Shown: positions 51,888 to 61,712, numbered from the stretch's first letter. The stretch: 64,000 nucleotides of DNA from Kamptonema sp. UHCC 0994 (GCF_029167235.1 NZ_JARFTR010000065.1:1-64000); one strand, 5' to 3'. The notes: generated by a model from the letters alone, not told the origin. Program-made: numbers and translations.

Positions 51888-53465
51888 TTAACTTATTTCT
51901 TGAATAGCCTTTGTAACTGCATTACGCTGGATATTTCCGAGCTTTTGCCGACGTGCTTCCTGAAATTCTTTTTCTTTCGACAACTGCTGTCGTTCTTCTG
52001 CGATCGCCAATGTTTGTGCTAGTGCATCTAAATGAATATCTGGCTGTTCAACAACTCGATTGAGTAGAATTTCAAATAGCTCTGCCATACGCGCGATCGT
52101 TGCTGCTTCAAACAAGTCAGTTTTGTATTCAAAAAAGCCTTTAATTCCCTCCGGTGTTTCCGTTAAATCCAGCTTTAAATCATTGCGGGCTTCCCCAATA
52201 TCGAGTTCTGAAAGAGTCAAAGTCACCCCCGGAAGTTTTAAGGCGGGAACAGGTGAATTTTGGAGAACAAACCAAACTGGAAACAAAAGAGGATGACCTA
52301 GATTTCGTTCTGGCTGCATTTCTTGCACTAGCTTCTCAAAGGGCAAATCTTGGTGGGCGTAAGCGCCTAAACACAGCTCTCGCACTCGCTGTAAAATTTC
52401 CCGAAAACTCGGATTTCCTGATAAATTAGTCCGCAAAACCAGGGTATTAACTAAGAATCCAATCAACCCTTCTGTTTCAGCTCGATTCCGATTGGCAATA
52501 GGCGAACCGACCACAATATCTACTTGACCTTTATAGCGGAAAAGCAGCGCTTTAAAAGCCGCTAATAAAGTCATAAATAGCGTGACACTTTCTTGCTGAG
52601 AGAGTGTTTTAAGTGCATCAGTTAAAGTTGTGGAGAGTGCTAATAATTGTTTGGCACTGCGTGTTGTTTGGTTAGCAGATCGCGGTCGATCTGTGGGTAA
52701 TTCTAGGATGGGAGGAGTGCTACCTAATTGCTGCTTCCAGTAAGCTAGTTGTGTTTCTATAATTTCCCCTTGTAACCACTGCCTTTGCCAAATTGCAAAG
52801 TCAGCATATTGGATCGGAAGTTCTGGCAGTGGTGAAGGTTGATTCTGAGAAAAAGCATTGTAAAGTGTGGCAATTTCTCGGATCAATACTCCGGCTGACC
52901 AACCATCAGAAATAATGTGATGAATAACAAATAGTAGCAGATGTTCTCTAGCGCCTAATTGTAATATCTTCGCTCGCATTAAGGGGCCAGTAGCTAAGTC
53001 AAAAAGCTGTTGACACTCCTCAGTTACTAAGCGTTGAACTTCGCGATCGCGCGTAGTTTCTGGTAATTCGCGCAGGTTTACTACAGGCAGATTTATTGCT
53101 AGCGCAGGGGCGATGTCTTGAACGGGTTGACCCTCTACTATTTTGAAAGTAGTACGCAGGATTTCGTGACGCAACACGATTTCATTGAATGTTTGCTCAA
53201 GCGCTGCTAGATCGATCGCACCCGTAAGGTGCACAGATACGGGTATGTTATAACAAACGCTTTCGGGATCTAACTGGTGAAGAAACCACAGTCGTTGCTG
53301 AGCAAAGGACACGGGTGCATGGCCGATTTTGGAACGGCGAGGAATAGTTGGCGATGAGTGCGTTTCTATTTTAAATTTACCGCTCAACCGCTGTCGGAGA
53401 AGAGTTTGTTTTGCTGGTGAAAACTGAGACTGTCGCTGTAAAATTTCGTCTTTTTTACTATCCAT
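51888..53465 (-). CDS. Free-standing NRPS condensation domain
   Basis: A 525-aa protein comprising a single C domain with SFAQQRLWFLHQL at the start and an intact HHIISDG (about residue 182). A short linker of charged repeats precedes it and another follows it. The upstream PKS acyl chain is its likely donor, and Asp on the following interface-A-PCP protein its acceptor. Together with the next two genes it equals, in separate pieces, the C-TauD-interface-A-PCP arrangement at 31171-41403. Confidence 0.88.
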   Translation of the reverse strand: MDSKKDEILQRQSQFSPAKQTLLRQRLSGKFKIETHSSPTIPRRSKIGHAPVSFAQQRLWFLHQLDPESVCYNIPVSVHLTGAIDLAALEQTFNEIVLRHEILRTTFKIVEGQPVQDIAPALAINLPVVNLRELPETTRDREVQRLVTEECQQLFDLATGPLMRAKILQLGAREHLLLFVIHHIISDGWSAGVLIREIATLYNAFSQNQPSPLPELPIQYADFAIWQRQWLQGEIIETQLAYWKQQLGSTPPILELPTDRPRSANQTTRSAKQLLALSTTLTDALKTLSQQESVTLFMTLLAAFKALLFRYKGQVDIVVGSPIANRNRAETEGLIGFLVNTLVLRTNLSGNPSFREILQRVRELCLGAYAHQDLPFEKLVQEMQPERNLGHPLLFPVWFVLQNSPVPALKLPGVTLTLSELDIGEARNDLKLDLTETPEGIKGFFEYKTDLFEAATIARMAELFEILLNRVVEQPDIHLDALAQTLAIAEERQQLSKEKEFQEARRQKLGNIQRNAVTKAIQEIS

Positions 53466-53532
53466 GATGCCGTTTTCTAGTGAGGGTTATATGAAAAAAA
53501 TCACGAGTAAAAATGCTGTACTTTAATGTACT

Positions 53533-54603
53533 TCAATCGAGCGCCTGTACTTTCATATAATCAGGTGGGGGCTGAATCCGCGTTAGATTATTTTCCAAAA
53601 TTACAAAATTACCTCTGCTTTCAACTTCCTTAAAACCTGCAAACTTATAAGTGATATACATCATGCGATTTCTCTCAGTTGAAACAAATTCAGCTAACAA
53701 GCGAACGTTACGATCTTTAGCAAGGCTTGTAATATAATTAAGAAAGACTGCGCCTACACCTCTGGACATAACGCGACAAGACATTAGCAATAGTTTTAGC
53801 CTCCATATATACTCGTTACATTCCACAAGTGCTAGCCCGATTTTTCCATAACTTCCATATTTGTCATCCAAGCCTGCAATTAGTAGTTTGTGCTGGTTCG
53901 AGAGCCGAAATTGATTGAGTTCATTGTAAGAGTAGGTGTAACCAGTTGCATTCAGTTGGTTTGTCCGTATTGTTAATTCTTCGGCTCGTTGCAAATCCTC
54001 TTCTTTTGCATAGGAAATAGTCAAGGTCATATTGAGAGTAGCTAAAAACTCTTCTTGAGGGCCGACAAATTCTTTTTCGGCATTTTGGCGTTCTAGATCG
54101 TTGATATACATTAGCCTTCTCAGTTGTGAATCTTCTGTAATAAAACGGGGGTTCATTTCCGGCATATCTAGCAGAAAATCCAGTTTTGCTGCATCAAGAC
54201 ATAACACTTCTGGCAGTGAAAACTTGACTTCTTCTAGCTCAAATTGCCGATCGTCAATAAAGGCGATCGCGTCGATACTAATATTAAGCGATTTAGCGAT
54301 TTCCTTAATTGAAGTAGCCTTGGAATTCCAGTTAATTTGGGGATATAAAAAATACTCGTCTAATCCCATCTCTCGCAGTTTTGCCATTGCTAGACTGCGT
54401 TCGTTCTTGCTAGCAATAGATTGTAAAATGCCTCGACTGTCTAAGGTGGTGATAATGCGGGCTGCATGGCTGTGCAGGGAAATTTTGTCATTTTCTAAGA
54501 GGATACCATTCCAGAGAGTATTATCGAGATCCCAAACTAAACATTTGATGGTTTTTTGATTTTGTTCTTGGCTCTCTATTCGTTCAGATGTTAGGTTAAT
54601 CAT
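53533..54603 (-). CDS. fkbH: FkbH-like glyceryl-ACP synthase (HAD fold)
   Basis: A 356-aa member of the FkbH family. The HAD motif is CLVWDLDNTLWNGIL (about residue 21-36), followed by SIASKNE and IAFIDDRQFE. The C-terminal half is GNAT-like. FkbH takes 1,3-bisphosphoglycerate, removes phosphate and loads the glyceryl group on the small ACP, the first step to methoxymalonyl- or hydroxymalonyl-ACP. It is followed upstream by the acyl-CoA dehydrogenase, ACP and 3-hydroxyacyl dehydrogenase genes that complete that pathway. Confidence 0.9.
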   Translation of the reverse strand: MINLTSERIESQEQNQKTIKCLVWDLDNTLWNGILLENDKISLHSHAARIITTLDSRGILQSIASKNERSLAMAKLREMGLDEYFLYPQINWNSKATSIKEIAKSLNISIDAIAFIDDRQFELEEVKFSLPEVLCLDAAKLDFLLDMPEMNPRFITEDSQLRRLMYINDLERQNAEKEFVGPQEEFLATLNMTLTISYAKEEDLQRAEELTIRTNQLNATGYTYSYNELNQFRLSNQHKLLIAGLDDKYGSYGKIGLALVECNEYIWRLKLLLMSCRVMSRGVGAVFLNYITSLAKDRNVRLLAEFVSTERNRMMYITYKFAGFKEVESRGNFVILENNLTRIQPPPDYMKVQALD

Positions 54604-54646
54604 AGGTTGATGTCCTTACCATTAAATTTTGATGCTTAACGTTGTT

Positions 54647-55792
54647 TTATGCTAATATTCCGTACTCTTGATAACCCAATTCAGCGATAGTAATTTGTTG
54701 AATTTGGGTACTTCCTTCGATAATTTCCATAATTTTTGCGTCTCGGAAATACCGTTCCACAGGATAGTCGCGACTGCAACCATTGCCCCCATGAATCTGT
54801 ACGGCATCGCTGGCTACTTTAACTGCCATTGTGGAGGCAAAGTATTTAGCAATTGAGGTTTGTGAAATCGATTGTGGATCGCCAATTTCTTGAAGATAGC
54901 CAGCTTGATAGCACAATAATCTGGCTGCTTTTATATTAGCTATAGCTTCAGAAATCATTTGTCTAATTATCTGGTGTTCTCTCAGATAAACGCCAAATTG
55001 TTGGCGGTAGCAGGTGTATTGAATGCAAGCTTCTAAGCAAGCTTGAGCAATGCCTACACAGCCCCATGCTACGCTATATCTGCCACGATCTAGGGCAGAA
55101 GAAGCGACATGAGAGAAACCAAAACCCTGTCTACCAACGAGATTTTCCTGGGGAATCTGGCAGTCATCTAGGTGCAGTTCTGCTAGCATGGAAGCTCTCG
55201 TTCCCAACATTCCCACAATGGGTTTTATCAATAGTCCCGGTCTATTTTTTTCAACCAAGAAAGCAGTAGGTTTGCCTTCACACTGGGTAAAAACTAAGAA
55301 TAAATCGGCAACTTGTCCGTAGGTAATCCATTTTTTTTTCCCATTTAATATGTAGAAATTACCTGAAAGAGTTGCAGTTGTTTCTACACTTTTAGCGTCG
55401 CTACCGGCGTTAGGTTCGCTGAGTGCAAAAGCTGCGATCGCTTCACCTGATACTAGCTTGGGTATCCACTGTTCTTTTTGATACTGAGTTCCCCACTTGC
55501 AAAGAACGTGAGCAACCATGTTGTGAACTGTTAGCAAACTCCGCAATGAAGAACAACCGCGCCCAATTTCTTCGTTAAGCAGGCCATAGGCGATCGCATC
55601 CATGCCGCTACCGCCGTTCTTTGCGGGTATGGCAGCACCCAAAAAGCCTCGCAGAGCTAGCTTTTTAATCAGTTCTGGGGGAGTATACTCTTCGCGATCG
55701 CACTGGCTAGCATAAGGTATTATTTCCTCGTTCACGAAGGCTCTAAATTCAGATTTAGCCTCTTGTTGTTTTGTAGTTAATTCTAGTTTCAT
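54647..55792 (-). CDS. fkbI: FkbI-like acyl-ACP dehydrogenase
   Basis: A 381-aa FAD-dependent acyl-CoA dehydrogenase fold. AFALSEPNAGSDAKS and WITYGQVADLFLVF are the flavin region, with QIHGGNGCSRDYPVERYFRD and the catalytic Glu in MEIIEGSTQIQQ. In the methoxymalonyl-ACP pathway FkbI oxidises the glyceryl group on its ACP. The gene follows the small ACP gene at a 13-nt gap. Confidence 0.88.
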   Translation of the reverse strand: MKLELTTKQQEAKSEFRAFVNEEIIPYASQCDREEYTPPELIKKLALRGFLGAAIPAKNGGSGMDAIAYGLLNEEIGRGCSSLRSLLTVHNMVAHVLCKWGTQYQKEQWIPKLVSGEAIAAFALSEPNAGSDAKSVETTATLSGNFYILNGKKKWITYGQVADLFLVFTQCEGKPTAFLVEKNRPGLLIKPIVGMLGTRASMLAELHLDDCQIPQENLVGRQGFGFSHVASSALDRGRYSVAWGCVGIAQACLEACIQYTCYRQQFGVYLREHQIIRQMISEAIANIKAARLLCYQAGYLQEIGDPQSISQTSIAKYFASTMAVKVASDAVQIHGGNGCSRDYPVERYFRDAKIMEIIEGSTQIQQITIAELGYQEYGILA

Positions 55793-55805
55793 TTCATCCC
55801 CTAAC

Positions 55806-56057
55806 TCAATTGCTTGTTAGCACAGTAGTTTTGCGTTCGATTAGATTAACCAGAGCATTGATGCTATTGAAATTCTCAATTTCCAAATCTTCATTTTCAA
55901 TGGAAATCTTAAACTCTTGTTCTACAAATAAAATCAGTTGCATTGCAAACATTGAGTTAACAAATCCCAATCCAAAAATATCTTCATTGTCCTGCAAATC
56001 GTAGTTACCGAAAACCCGCGCCAAGAATGCTTTGATTTTTGCTCGATGTTCTTTCAT
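55806..56057 (-). CDS. fkbJ: FkbJ-like discrete acyl carrier protein
   Basis: An 83-aa acidic ACP. The phosphopantetheine site is GLGFVNSMFAMQLI, with Ser at about residue 34 (usually DSL, here NSM). It lies between fkbI- and fkbK-like genes and should carry the glyceryl to hydroxymalonyl or methoxymalonyl chain to a PKS acyltransferase. Confidence 0.88.
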   Translation of the reverse strand: MKEHRAKIKAFLARVFGNYDLQDNEDIFGLGFVNSMFAMQLILFVEQEFKISIENEDLEIENFNSINALVNLIERKTTVLTSN

Positions 56058-56067
56058 GTTAAATAAT

Positions 56068-56922
56068 TCACTGATAAACGTAGAAACCTTGTTTGCTTTT
56101 CCGACCGTATAACCCCGCCTCTACCATCTGCTTTAACAAGGGACACGGCCTATATTTGCTATCTTTGAAGCTTTCATACAAAACTTCGATAGACAGTAAA
56201 ATTGTATCTAATCCGATCAAATCTGCCGTTTCTAGCGGCCCCATTTTGTGACCAAAACAAGTTTTGAAAATTTTATCCACGTCTGACGCTGAAGCTACTC
56301 GCTCTTGCAATAAGAAAATCGCTTCGTTAATTGTTAACATCAACACGCGGTTAGAAACAAACCCAGGTGAATCGTTGACAATAATACATTCTTTGCCCAT
56401 TTGGGCTAAAAAACTTTTGGCGATTTCAATTGTTGCGTCGGAGGTGTGATACCCGCGAATCACTTCTACCATTGATTTCATTGGTACTGGGTTCATAAAG
56501 TGCATCCCAATCACATTTTTAGCTCGTTTAGTTGCTGAAGCAATGCGGGTAATGGGAATGGCAGATGTATTCGCGGCAAAAACAGTTTTCTCTGGACAAA
56601 TGGCATCTAACTGTGCGTACACCTCCTTTTTAATATCCCATTTTTCGGTGACATTTTCAACCACAAAATCTGCACGATCTAGCAATTTGAAATTAGTTGA
56701 AAATGTAATCCTTTTTAAGATGTCATCGGGAGGTAAAAGTTTTTTTTGTTTGTTAAAAAGACCTTGAAAGCGAATATTCTCCTTAATTTCCTGTTCGGCG
56801 CGTTCTAGAATATTTTCAGAAATATCTAGTAAAATCGTCTGATAACCAGTTTGGGCGAGGTTTTGCGAAACCCCGACTCCCATAACGCCTGCTCCAATAA
56901 CACCGACTATTTGAATGTTCAT
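56068..56922 (-). CDS. fkbK: FkbK-like 3-hydroxyacyl-ACP dehydrogenase
   Basis: A 284-aa NAD-dependent enzyme of the 3-hydroxybutyryl-CoA dehydrogenase type. The Rossmann loop is GVIGAGVMGVGVS (residues 7-19). The catalytic His is in GMHFMNPVPMKSMVEVI, and NDSPGFVSNRVL and GHKMGPLETADLIGLD follow. FkbK oxidises glyceryl-ACP toward the 2-hydroxymalonyl semialdehyde level. It is first in the four-gene set that provides the unusual extender unit. Confidence 0.88.
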   Translation of the reverse strand: MNIQIVGVIGAGVMGVGVSQNLAQTGYQTILLDISENILERAEQEIKENIRFQGLFNKQKKLLPPDDILKRITFSTNFKLLDRADFVVENVTEKWDIKKEVYAQLDAICPEKTVFAANTSAIPITRIASATKRAKNVIGMHFMNPVPMKSMVEVIRGYHTSDATIEIAKSFLAQMGKECIIVNDSPGFVSNRVLMLTINEAIFLLQERVASASDVDKIFKTCFGHKMGPLETADLIGLDTILLSIEVLYESFKDSKYRPCPLLKQMVEAGLYGRKSKQGFYVYQ

Positions 56923-56999
56923 AATTGATGGTTTATCCTTGGTAATTTCAGATGAAGTCGATCTTTTAGAACTTATGTAAGTAATGCGTAATATCCTAT

Positions 57000-59900
57000 T
57001 TATCCAACTAAGACAAGCTTTTTAGCTTCCTCTTCTGTTAATTCTTCTAACTCTGCTACAATTGTTTCCTCGATCGCTAAGCCTAATTCCGCTACCGTAG
57101 GTGCTGCAAATAGGGAGCGGATAGAAAGTTCAATTTGAAATAATTTGCGAATTTGGGAAAGTAATTGAATACCAATTAGAGAATTTCCTCCCATTTCAAA
57201 GAAGTTGTCATGGATGCCAACTTGCCTAATTCCTAATAGTTCTTGGTAGATATCGGCAATTGTCTGCTCGATTTCATTACTAGGAGCAATGTAGGCATTT
57301 CGCAAGTTGGGGCGATCGAAATTCTGAATACTTGACTCGGCAATTTTCGAGCTTCCCTGTTGCTGTTCGGTTGCTTTCTCCACAGAAGTTAATACTTGTT
57401 TTTGTGGCTCAATCCAATAACGCTGGCGCTCAAATGGATAGGTGGGTAAAGGGATGCGATACCGACGTTCGGAAGCATAAAAACCTTGCCAATCTATCTG
57501 GACTCCCGCTAGCCAAAGTTGACCTAATGTATTGAGCAAAAATGCTACATCGGATTGCGGATCGCAGGAATTTCGCAGCGTTGGTAGCACAGTCCAATCG
57601 GCGGTTAAATCCTTCGGCTTACATTGCACAGCCAAGCTGCTTAATGTCTGTCCGGGGCCAACTTCTAACAGAATTAAATTCTGTTTTTTCCATAACTCTT
57701 GAACTCCATTTGCAAATAGCACCGGCTGGCATAAATGCTTTGCCCAATAACTCGGATCGGTGGCTTCACTAGCCGTAATCCAAGTTCCCGTAACGTTGGA
57801 TAAATAGGGAATTTTTGGCGGCTGGAGATTGAAGGTTTTAACTAACTCGATAAAGGGGAGCGCGATCGCATCCATCATCTGAGAATGAAAGGCGTGAGAA
57901 GTTGGAATCGGCCGGCAAGCTAAACCGCTTTCAGTTAACTGGCGTTCCAGTCGATCCACAGCATCAGGATCGCCTGCGATCGCGCACAGGGAAGGCCCGT
58001 TAACCGCTGACAAGGAAAGGTCTTTTCCTAAAAGCGGTCGCACTTCTGCTTCTGAAAGCGGAACTGCCAGCATTTTCCCGGCCGGTAAACTTTGTATCAT
58101 CAAGGCTCTTTTGGCAACGAGAGCGATCGCATCTTCCAGAGAAAATACTCCCGCCAGACAGGCGGCCACATATTCGCCGATGCTGTAGCCGATCGCAGCC
58201 ACAGGGAGGATTCCCCAGGAGATCGACAACTGAGCCAAAGCGTACTCGATCGCGAAAATAGCCGGCTGAGTGAGAAAGGTTTGATTCAGTTTTTCAGCAG
58301 CAGGATCGGGCTGTTCTTGGCTGCGACCGAGCATTTTTCGCAGGTCGAGGCGGGATTTTGGCGCTGCATCTATCTCCGGCTGACTGGGATAAAGTATCGA
58401 TCGCAAATCGAGATCGAGGTAAGCTTGGAAAAGCTGACAGCAGCGATCGAGGTGTTCTCGAAATACCGGCTCTACTTGGTAAAGTTCGCGAGCCATATTG
58501 GGGTAATGAGTTCCCAGGCCCGGAAACATAAAGGCGACAGTGCGATCGCCGGCCTCGCGGTACAAAGTGAGAACTCGTTTCGGATCGGAAAGCGCGATCG
58601 CAGCATCTTGAATGTCTTTGCAAACAACAACTCGCCTGCGATCAAAAACTCGGCGGCCAACTTGCAGAGTGTAAGCAACATCAGCCAAATTGAGATCGGG
58701 ATTTTGTTTGAGGCGATCGCTTAGATTGACTGTAGCCGCATCCAGTGCCGATCGCGTTTTGGCAGATAGTACCAACAACTGCCAAGGGCGAGAAGGCCCT
58801 GAAATTTCGGCTGTTGGCGCTTCTTCCAAAATCGCATGGGCATTCGTACCACCAAGGCCAAAAGAACTAACTCCCGCGCGACGTGGAGTGCCGTTTGCGG
58901 GCCATTCCGACAGGGCGGTATTGACGTAGAAAGGGCTGTTAGCGAAATCAATTTCGGGATTGGGCTGCTGGAAGTGTAAGCTGGGCGGTATCTGCTTGTG
59001 TTTGAGAGCCAGAACAGTTTTGAGCAAGCCTGCGATCCCAGAAGCGACATCCAGATGTCCGATATTGGTCTTGACTGAACCGATCGCACAATGTGCAAGT
59101 GACGCGATCGCAGTTTTTTTCTGGGTGCTAACGCGAAACGCTTTTGTCAAGGCTTTAAATTCGATCGGATCGCCCAAAGCTGTTGCGGTTCCGTGAGTTT
59201 CCACATAAGTCACTGTTTCCGGCTCGATGTCAGCGATGGCAAAGGCCTCCGCGATCGCCCTTGCTTGCCCCTCCAAGCTGGGCGCTGTGTAACCAACTTT
59301 CCCAGAACCGTCGTTATTTATAGCCGAACTTTTGATCACAGCGTGAATGCAATCGCCATCTGCGATCGCCTCTTCTAACCGCTTCAAAACGACAATTCCT
59401 AAGCCGCCCCCCGGTACAGTTCCCCTCGCACCAGCATCAAAAGCACGACATTGACCATTAGGAGATAAAACCCCTCCTTCTTGATACAAATAGCCAGCTT
59501 TTTGTAAGGCATTTACCGTCACGCCACCGGCCAAAGCTAGATCGCATTGGTAACTTAATAAACTTTGACAAGCTAAGTGTACGGCAACTAATGATGTGGA
59601 ACAATTGGTTTGAACGCTAATACTTGGCCCTCTTAAATTTAATTTATAAGAAGTGCGCGGAGCTAAATGATCTTTTTCGTTCCCAATCAGAGTTTGGTAA
59701 TCAATTACAGTGCCTAGAAAACCACGATTTGCAGCTAAATTGAATAACAAATAGCTATTCCAACCTACACCCGCATAAACCCCAATCTGACCTCGATACC
59801 TTTCCGAATCATAGCCAGCATTTTCTAGAGCTGACCACGCCTCCTCCAAAAATAAGCGGTGTTGAGGATCTGTAATCGCTGCTTCTCTGGGATTAAAGCC

Positions 59901-60149
59901 GAAGAATGAAGCATCGAATAAATCAATGTCTTCTAATATAGCACCGGATTTGACGTGATTCGCACTGTGAAATAAACTAGGGTCAATCCCTGAAGAAATC
60001 AATTCTGCTTCACTAAGAATAGAGATTGACTCGACTCCCTCTCGCAGATTTTGCCAAAATTCATCAATATTTTTGGCTTGCGGAAAGCGGCCGGCCATGC
60101 CGATAATTGCAATCTCTTCTATCGACTTGTCTGTTTCTAAATTACTCAT
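57000..60149 (-). CDS. PKS module: KS-AT-ACP
   Basis: A 1049-aa type I PKS without reductive domains. KS: NCSTS (about residue 183), ETHGTAT and KTNIGH. AT: the nucleophile motif is GYSIGE (about 655), with Tyr where His of GHSxG is expected, and SHAFH (about 753), which is the malonate-type motif. ACP: FFEMGGNSLIGIQ (about 987). The ATG at 60149 is preceded by GGGAAAGG and lies 14 nt after the methyltransferase stop. The product keeps a beta-keto group unless a trans-acting reductase acts. This or the other PKS module should use the methoxymalonyl-ACP made by the neighbouring genes. Confidence 0.9.
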   Translation of the reverse strand: MSNLETDKSIEEIAIIGMAGRFPQAKNIDEFWQNLREGVESISILSEAELISSGIDPSLFHSANHVKSGAILEDIDLFDASFFGFNPREAAITDPQHRLFLEEAWSALENAGYDSERYRGQIGVYAGVGWNSYLLFNLAANRGFLGTVIDYQTLIGNEKDHLAPRTSYKLNLRGPSISVQTNCSTSLVAVHLACQSLLSYQCDLALAGGVTVNALQKAGYLYQEGGVLSPNGQCRAFDAGARGTVPGGGLGIVVLKRLEEAIADGDCIHAVIKSSAINNDGSGKVGYTAPSLEGQARAIAEAFAIADIEPETVTYVETHGTATALGDPIEFKALTKAFRVSTQKKTAIASLAHCAIGSVKTNIGHLDVASGIAGLLKTVLALKHKQIPPSLHFQQPNPEIDFANSPFYVNTALSEWPANGTPRRAGVSSFGLGGTNAHAILEEAPTAEISGPSRPWQLLVLSAKTRSALDAATVNLSDRLKQNPDLNLADVAYTLQVGRRVFDRRRVVVCKDIQDAAIALSDPKRVLTLYREAGDRTVAFMFPGLGTHYPNMARELYQVEPVFREHLDRCCQLFQAYLDLDLRSILYPSQPEIDAAPKSRLDLRKMLGRSQEQPDPAAEKLNQTFLTQPAIFAIEYALAQLSISWGILPVAAIGYSIGEYVAACLAGVFSLEDAIALVAKRALMIQSLPAGKMLAVPLSEAEVRPLLGKDLSLSAVNGPSLCAIAGDPDAVDRLERQLTESGLACRPIPTSHAFHSQMMDAIALPFIELVKTFNLQPPKIPYLSNVTGTWITASEATDPSYWAKHLCQPVLFANGVQELWKKQNLILLEVGPGQTLSSLAVQCKPKDLTADWTVLPTLRNSCDPQSDVAFLLNTLGQLWLAGVQIDWQGFYASERRYRIPLPTYPFERQRYWIEPQKQVLTSVEKATEQQQGSSKIAESSIQNFDRPNLRNAYIAPSNEIEQTIADIYQELLGIRQVGIHDNFFEMGGNSLIGIQLLSQIRKLFQIELSIRSLFAAPTVAELGLAIEETIVAELEELTEEEAKKLVLVG

Positions 60150-60162
60150 GAACCTTTCCCAG

Positions 60163-61467
60163 TTATACTGCATGAATTGCCTTCAAATAAGGGAAGGCTG
60201 AAGTAGTCAGTTTAAGCCGAAGTTTATTAACTTTCTGAAACTCTGTTTTTATGCCTTGGCGCTGAAAATTTTCCCGCATTGAAACTTCCCTATCGAAGGA
60301 ATCGAGCATTTTTTTGACAGCAGGATCTAAGGAAGATTTGGGAAAATGGGAATTAGGCGAAAGTTTATATTTACCATTGCTTCCCATCAGATAACTTTGC
60401 TGCGTGGTACTGTTTTTTTCAAACTTAGTATCTAGAAACTCTTCACATATTTGTTGTTCCGACTTAAGCGGGCGATGCCTGCGGCTGGCTACGCCTACGC
60501 AGTCTTTGCGCTGGACATAAAACCATAGCATCGGCGATCTTTCAAGCTGCAAAAGGTTTGACAATTGCCAGCGACATAAATCGGGCAGCGAATCATAGCA
60601 TTCTTGCAAGTCAGGTTCGCTAAATTCCGTATTCCAAGAAAAGGTATCATTCGCCATATCGAATATATTAATGCGAGGTGATACTAACTCTAAGCCACAG
60701 GTATTTGTTAATTCAGATAAAGATTCAACTGTATAGCTATGTTCCACAGGTTGAATCAAAGTATCTGCTAACTTAGATTCCGAGCCATCTTTGTATTCAT
60801 TCAAGAAACTCGTCATTAAACTTTTCGTAGAAAATCCCCCATTAACCAATTTAAGCGCCAGCGCTAATTCTGACTCAAAATTTACCAAAGAATCTGTGCT
60901 TTTGCTCAAAATTCTCACGGCTTTTTGAAAGCTAGAGGTAATGATTCTGTGAAACCGATTGTAAACCATTAATTCCATAATTCCCTGCGGTTTCAGAGCA
61001 GTTGCTAATTTAGCTAAAGTTTCTTGAGGATTGGCATTGTGGTGGATTACCCCCGTACAAATTATATAGTCAAACTGCTCTTTGTAGGTAATTTGATTGA
61101 GGCTTTCTTGTTTGAGTTGCAAGTTAGAAATTCCTAACTCTTCAGCAGTTTGAGCTGTGAGTTCTAGCGATTGAGCTGACAAGTCAGACCCTAATACAGT
61201 AGCATTAGGAAATTTTAATGCGGTGAAAACTGCTTGATTAGTTCCACATCCCGCTACCCAAATTTTAGGGTTGTTAGGAAGAGTGTTATGCTGCCAGTTA
61301 CCAAGGTCTTGATTGAGCATGATGGTCTCAAAATCTGGATCGGAGAGTCGATCGAGTTTTAAAGGTCGCCAAGGATAAGGAAATCTGCCATAGAATTGAG
61401 CATTTAAGTTATCTACTGACTCTGTTGATGTTGCGAGAACTAGATTTTCGTCATCAGTTTTAATCAT
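60163..61467 (-). CDS. SAM-dependent methyltransferase
   Basis: A 434-aa class I methyltransferase. Motif I is WVAGCGTNQAVF (about residue 70), the acidic end of strand 2 is VLGSDLSAQS, and GVIHHNANP follows. The C-terminal ~200 residues form an extension not found in small O-methyltransferases. By position between the first NRPS and the KS-AT-ACP protein it could O-methylate hydroxymalonyl-ACP (the FkbG role) or the growing chain. Specificity cannot be read from sequence. Confidence 0.85.
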   Translation of the reverse strand: MIKTDDENLVLATSTESVDNLNAQFYGRFPYPWRPLKLDRLSDPDFETIMLNQDLGNWQHNTLPNNPKIWVAGCGTNQAVFTALKFPNATVLGSDLSAQSLELTAQTAEELGISNLQLKQESLNQITYKEQFDYIICTGVIHHNANPQETLAKLATALKPQGIMELMVYNRFHRIITSSFQKAVRILSKSTDSLVNFESELALALKLVNGGFSTKSLMTSFLNEYKDGSESKLADTLIQPVEHSYTVESLSELTNTCGLELVSPRINIFDMANDTFSWNTEFSEPDLQECYDSLPDLCRWQLSNLLQLERSPMLWFYVQRKDCVGVASRRHRPLKSEQQICEEFLDTKFEKNSTTQQSYLMGSNGKYKLSPNSHFPKSSLDPAVKKMLDSFDREVSMRENFQRQGIKTEFQKVNKLRLKLTTSAFPYLKAIHAV

Positions 61468-61712
61468 GTTATCCTCAGAGGGGCTAGGGGCTAGGGGCTA
61501 GGGGCTAGGGGCTAGGGAAGAGGGAAGAGAGATTGATTTAGAGGACTTAGGTACTTCTGAACAGAAACCGGGTTTCTTTTTAGATATCTAGTTGAAAGTT
61601 AGGGATTTTTCTAAGAAACCCGGTTTCTTTGTGTCACCTTCTGGTTTCTTTTTAGATATCTAGTTAAAAGTTAGGGATTTTTTTAAGAAACCCGGTTTCC
61701 TTGTGTCACCTT
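61468..61712. repeat. GGGGCTA tandems and duplicated AGAAACCCGGTTTCT element
   Basis: Four GGGGCTA units (about 61480-61516) are followed by a ~74-nt unit present twice (about 61567-61640 and 61641-61712). Each unit ends with AAGAAACCCGGTTTC and TTGTGTCACCTT. The second copy includes the stop codon of the upstream NRPS. Confidence 0.8.
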
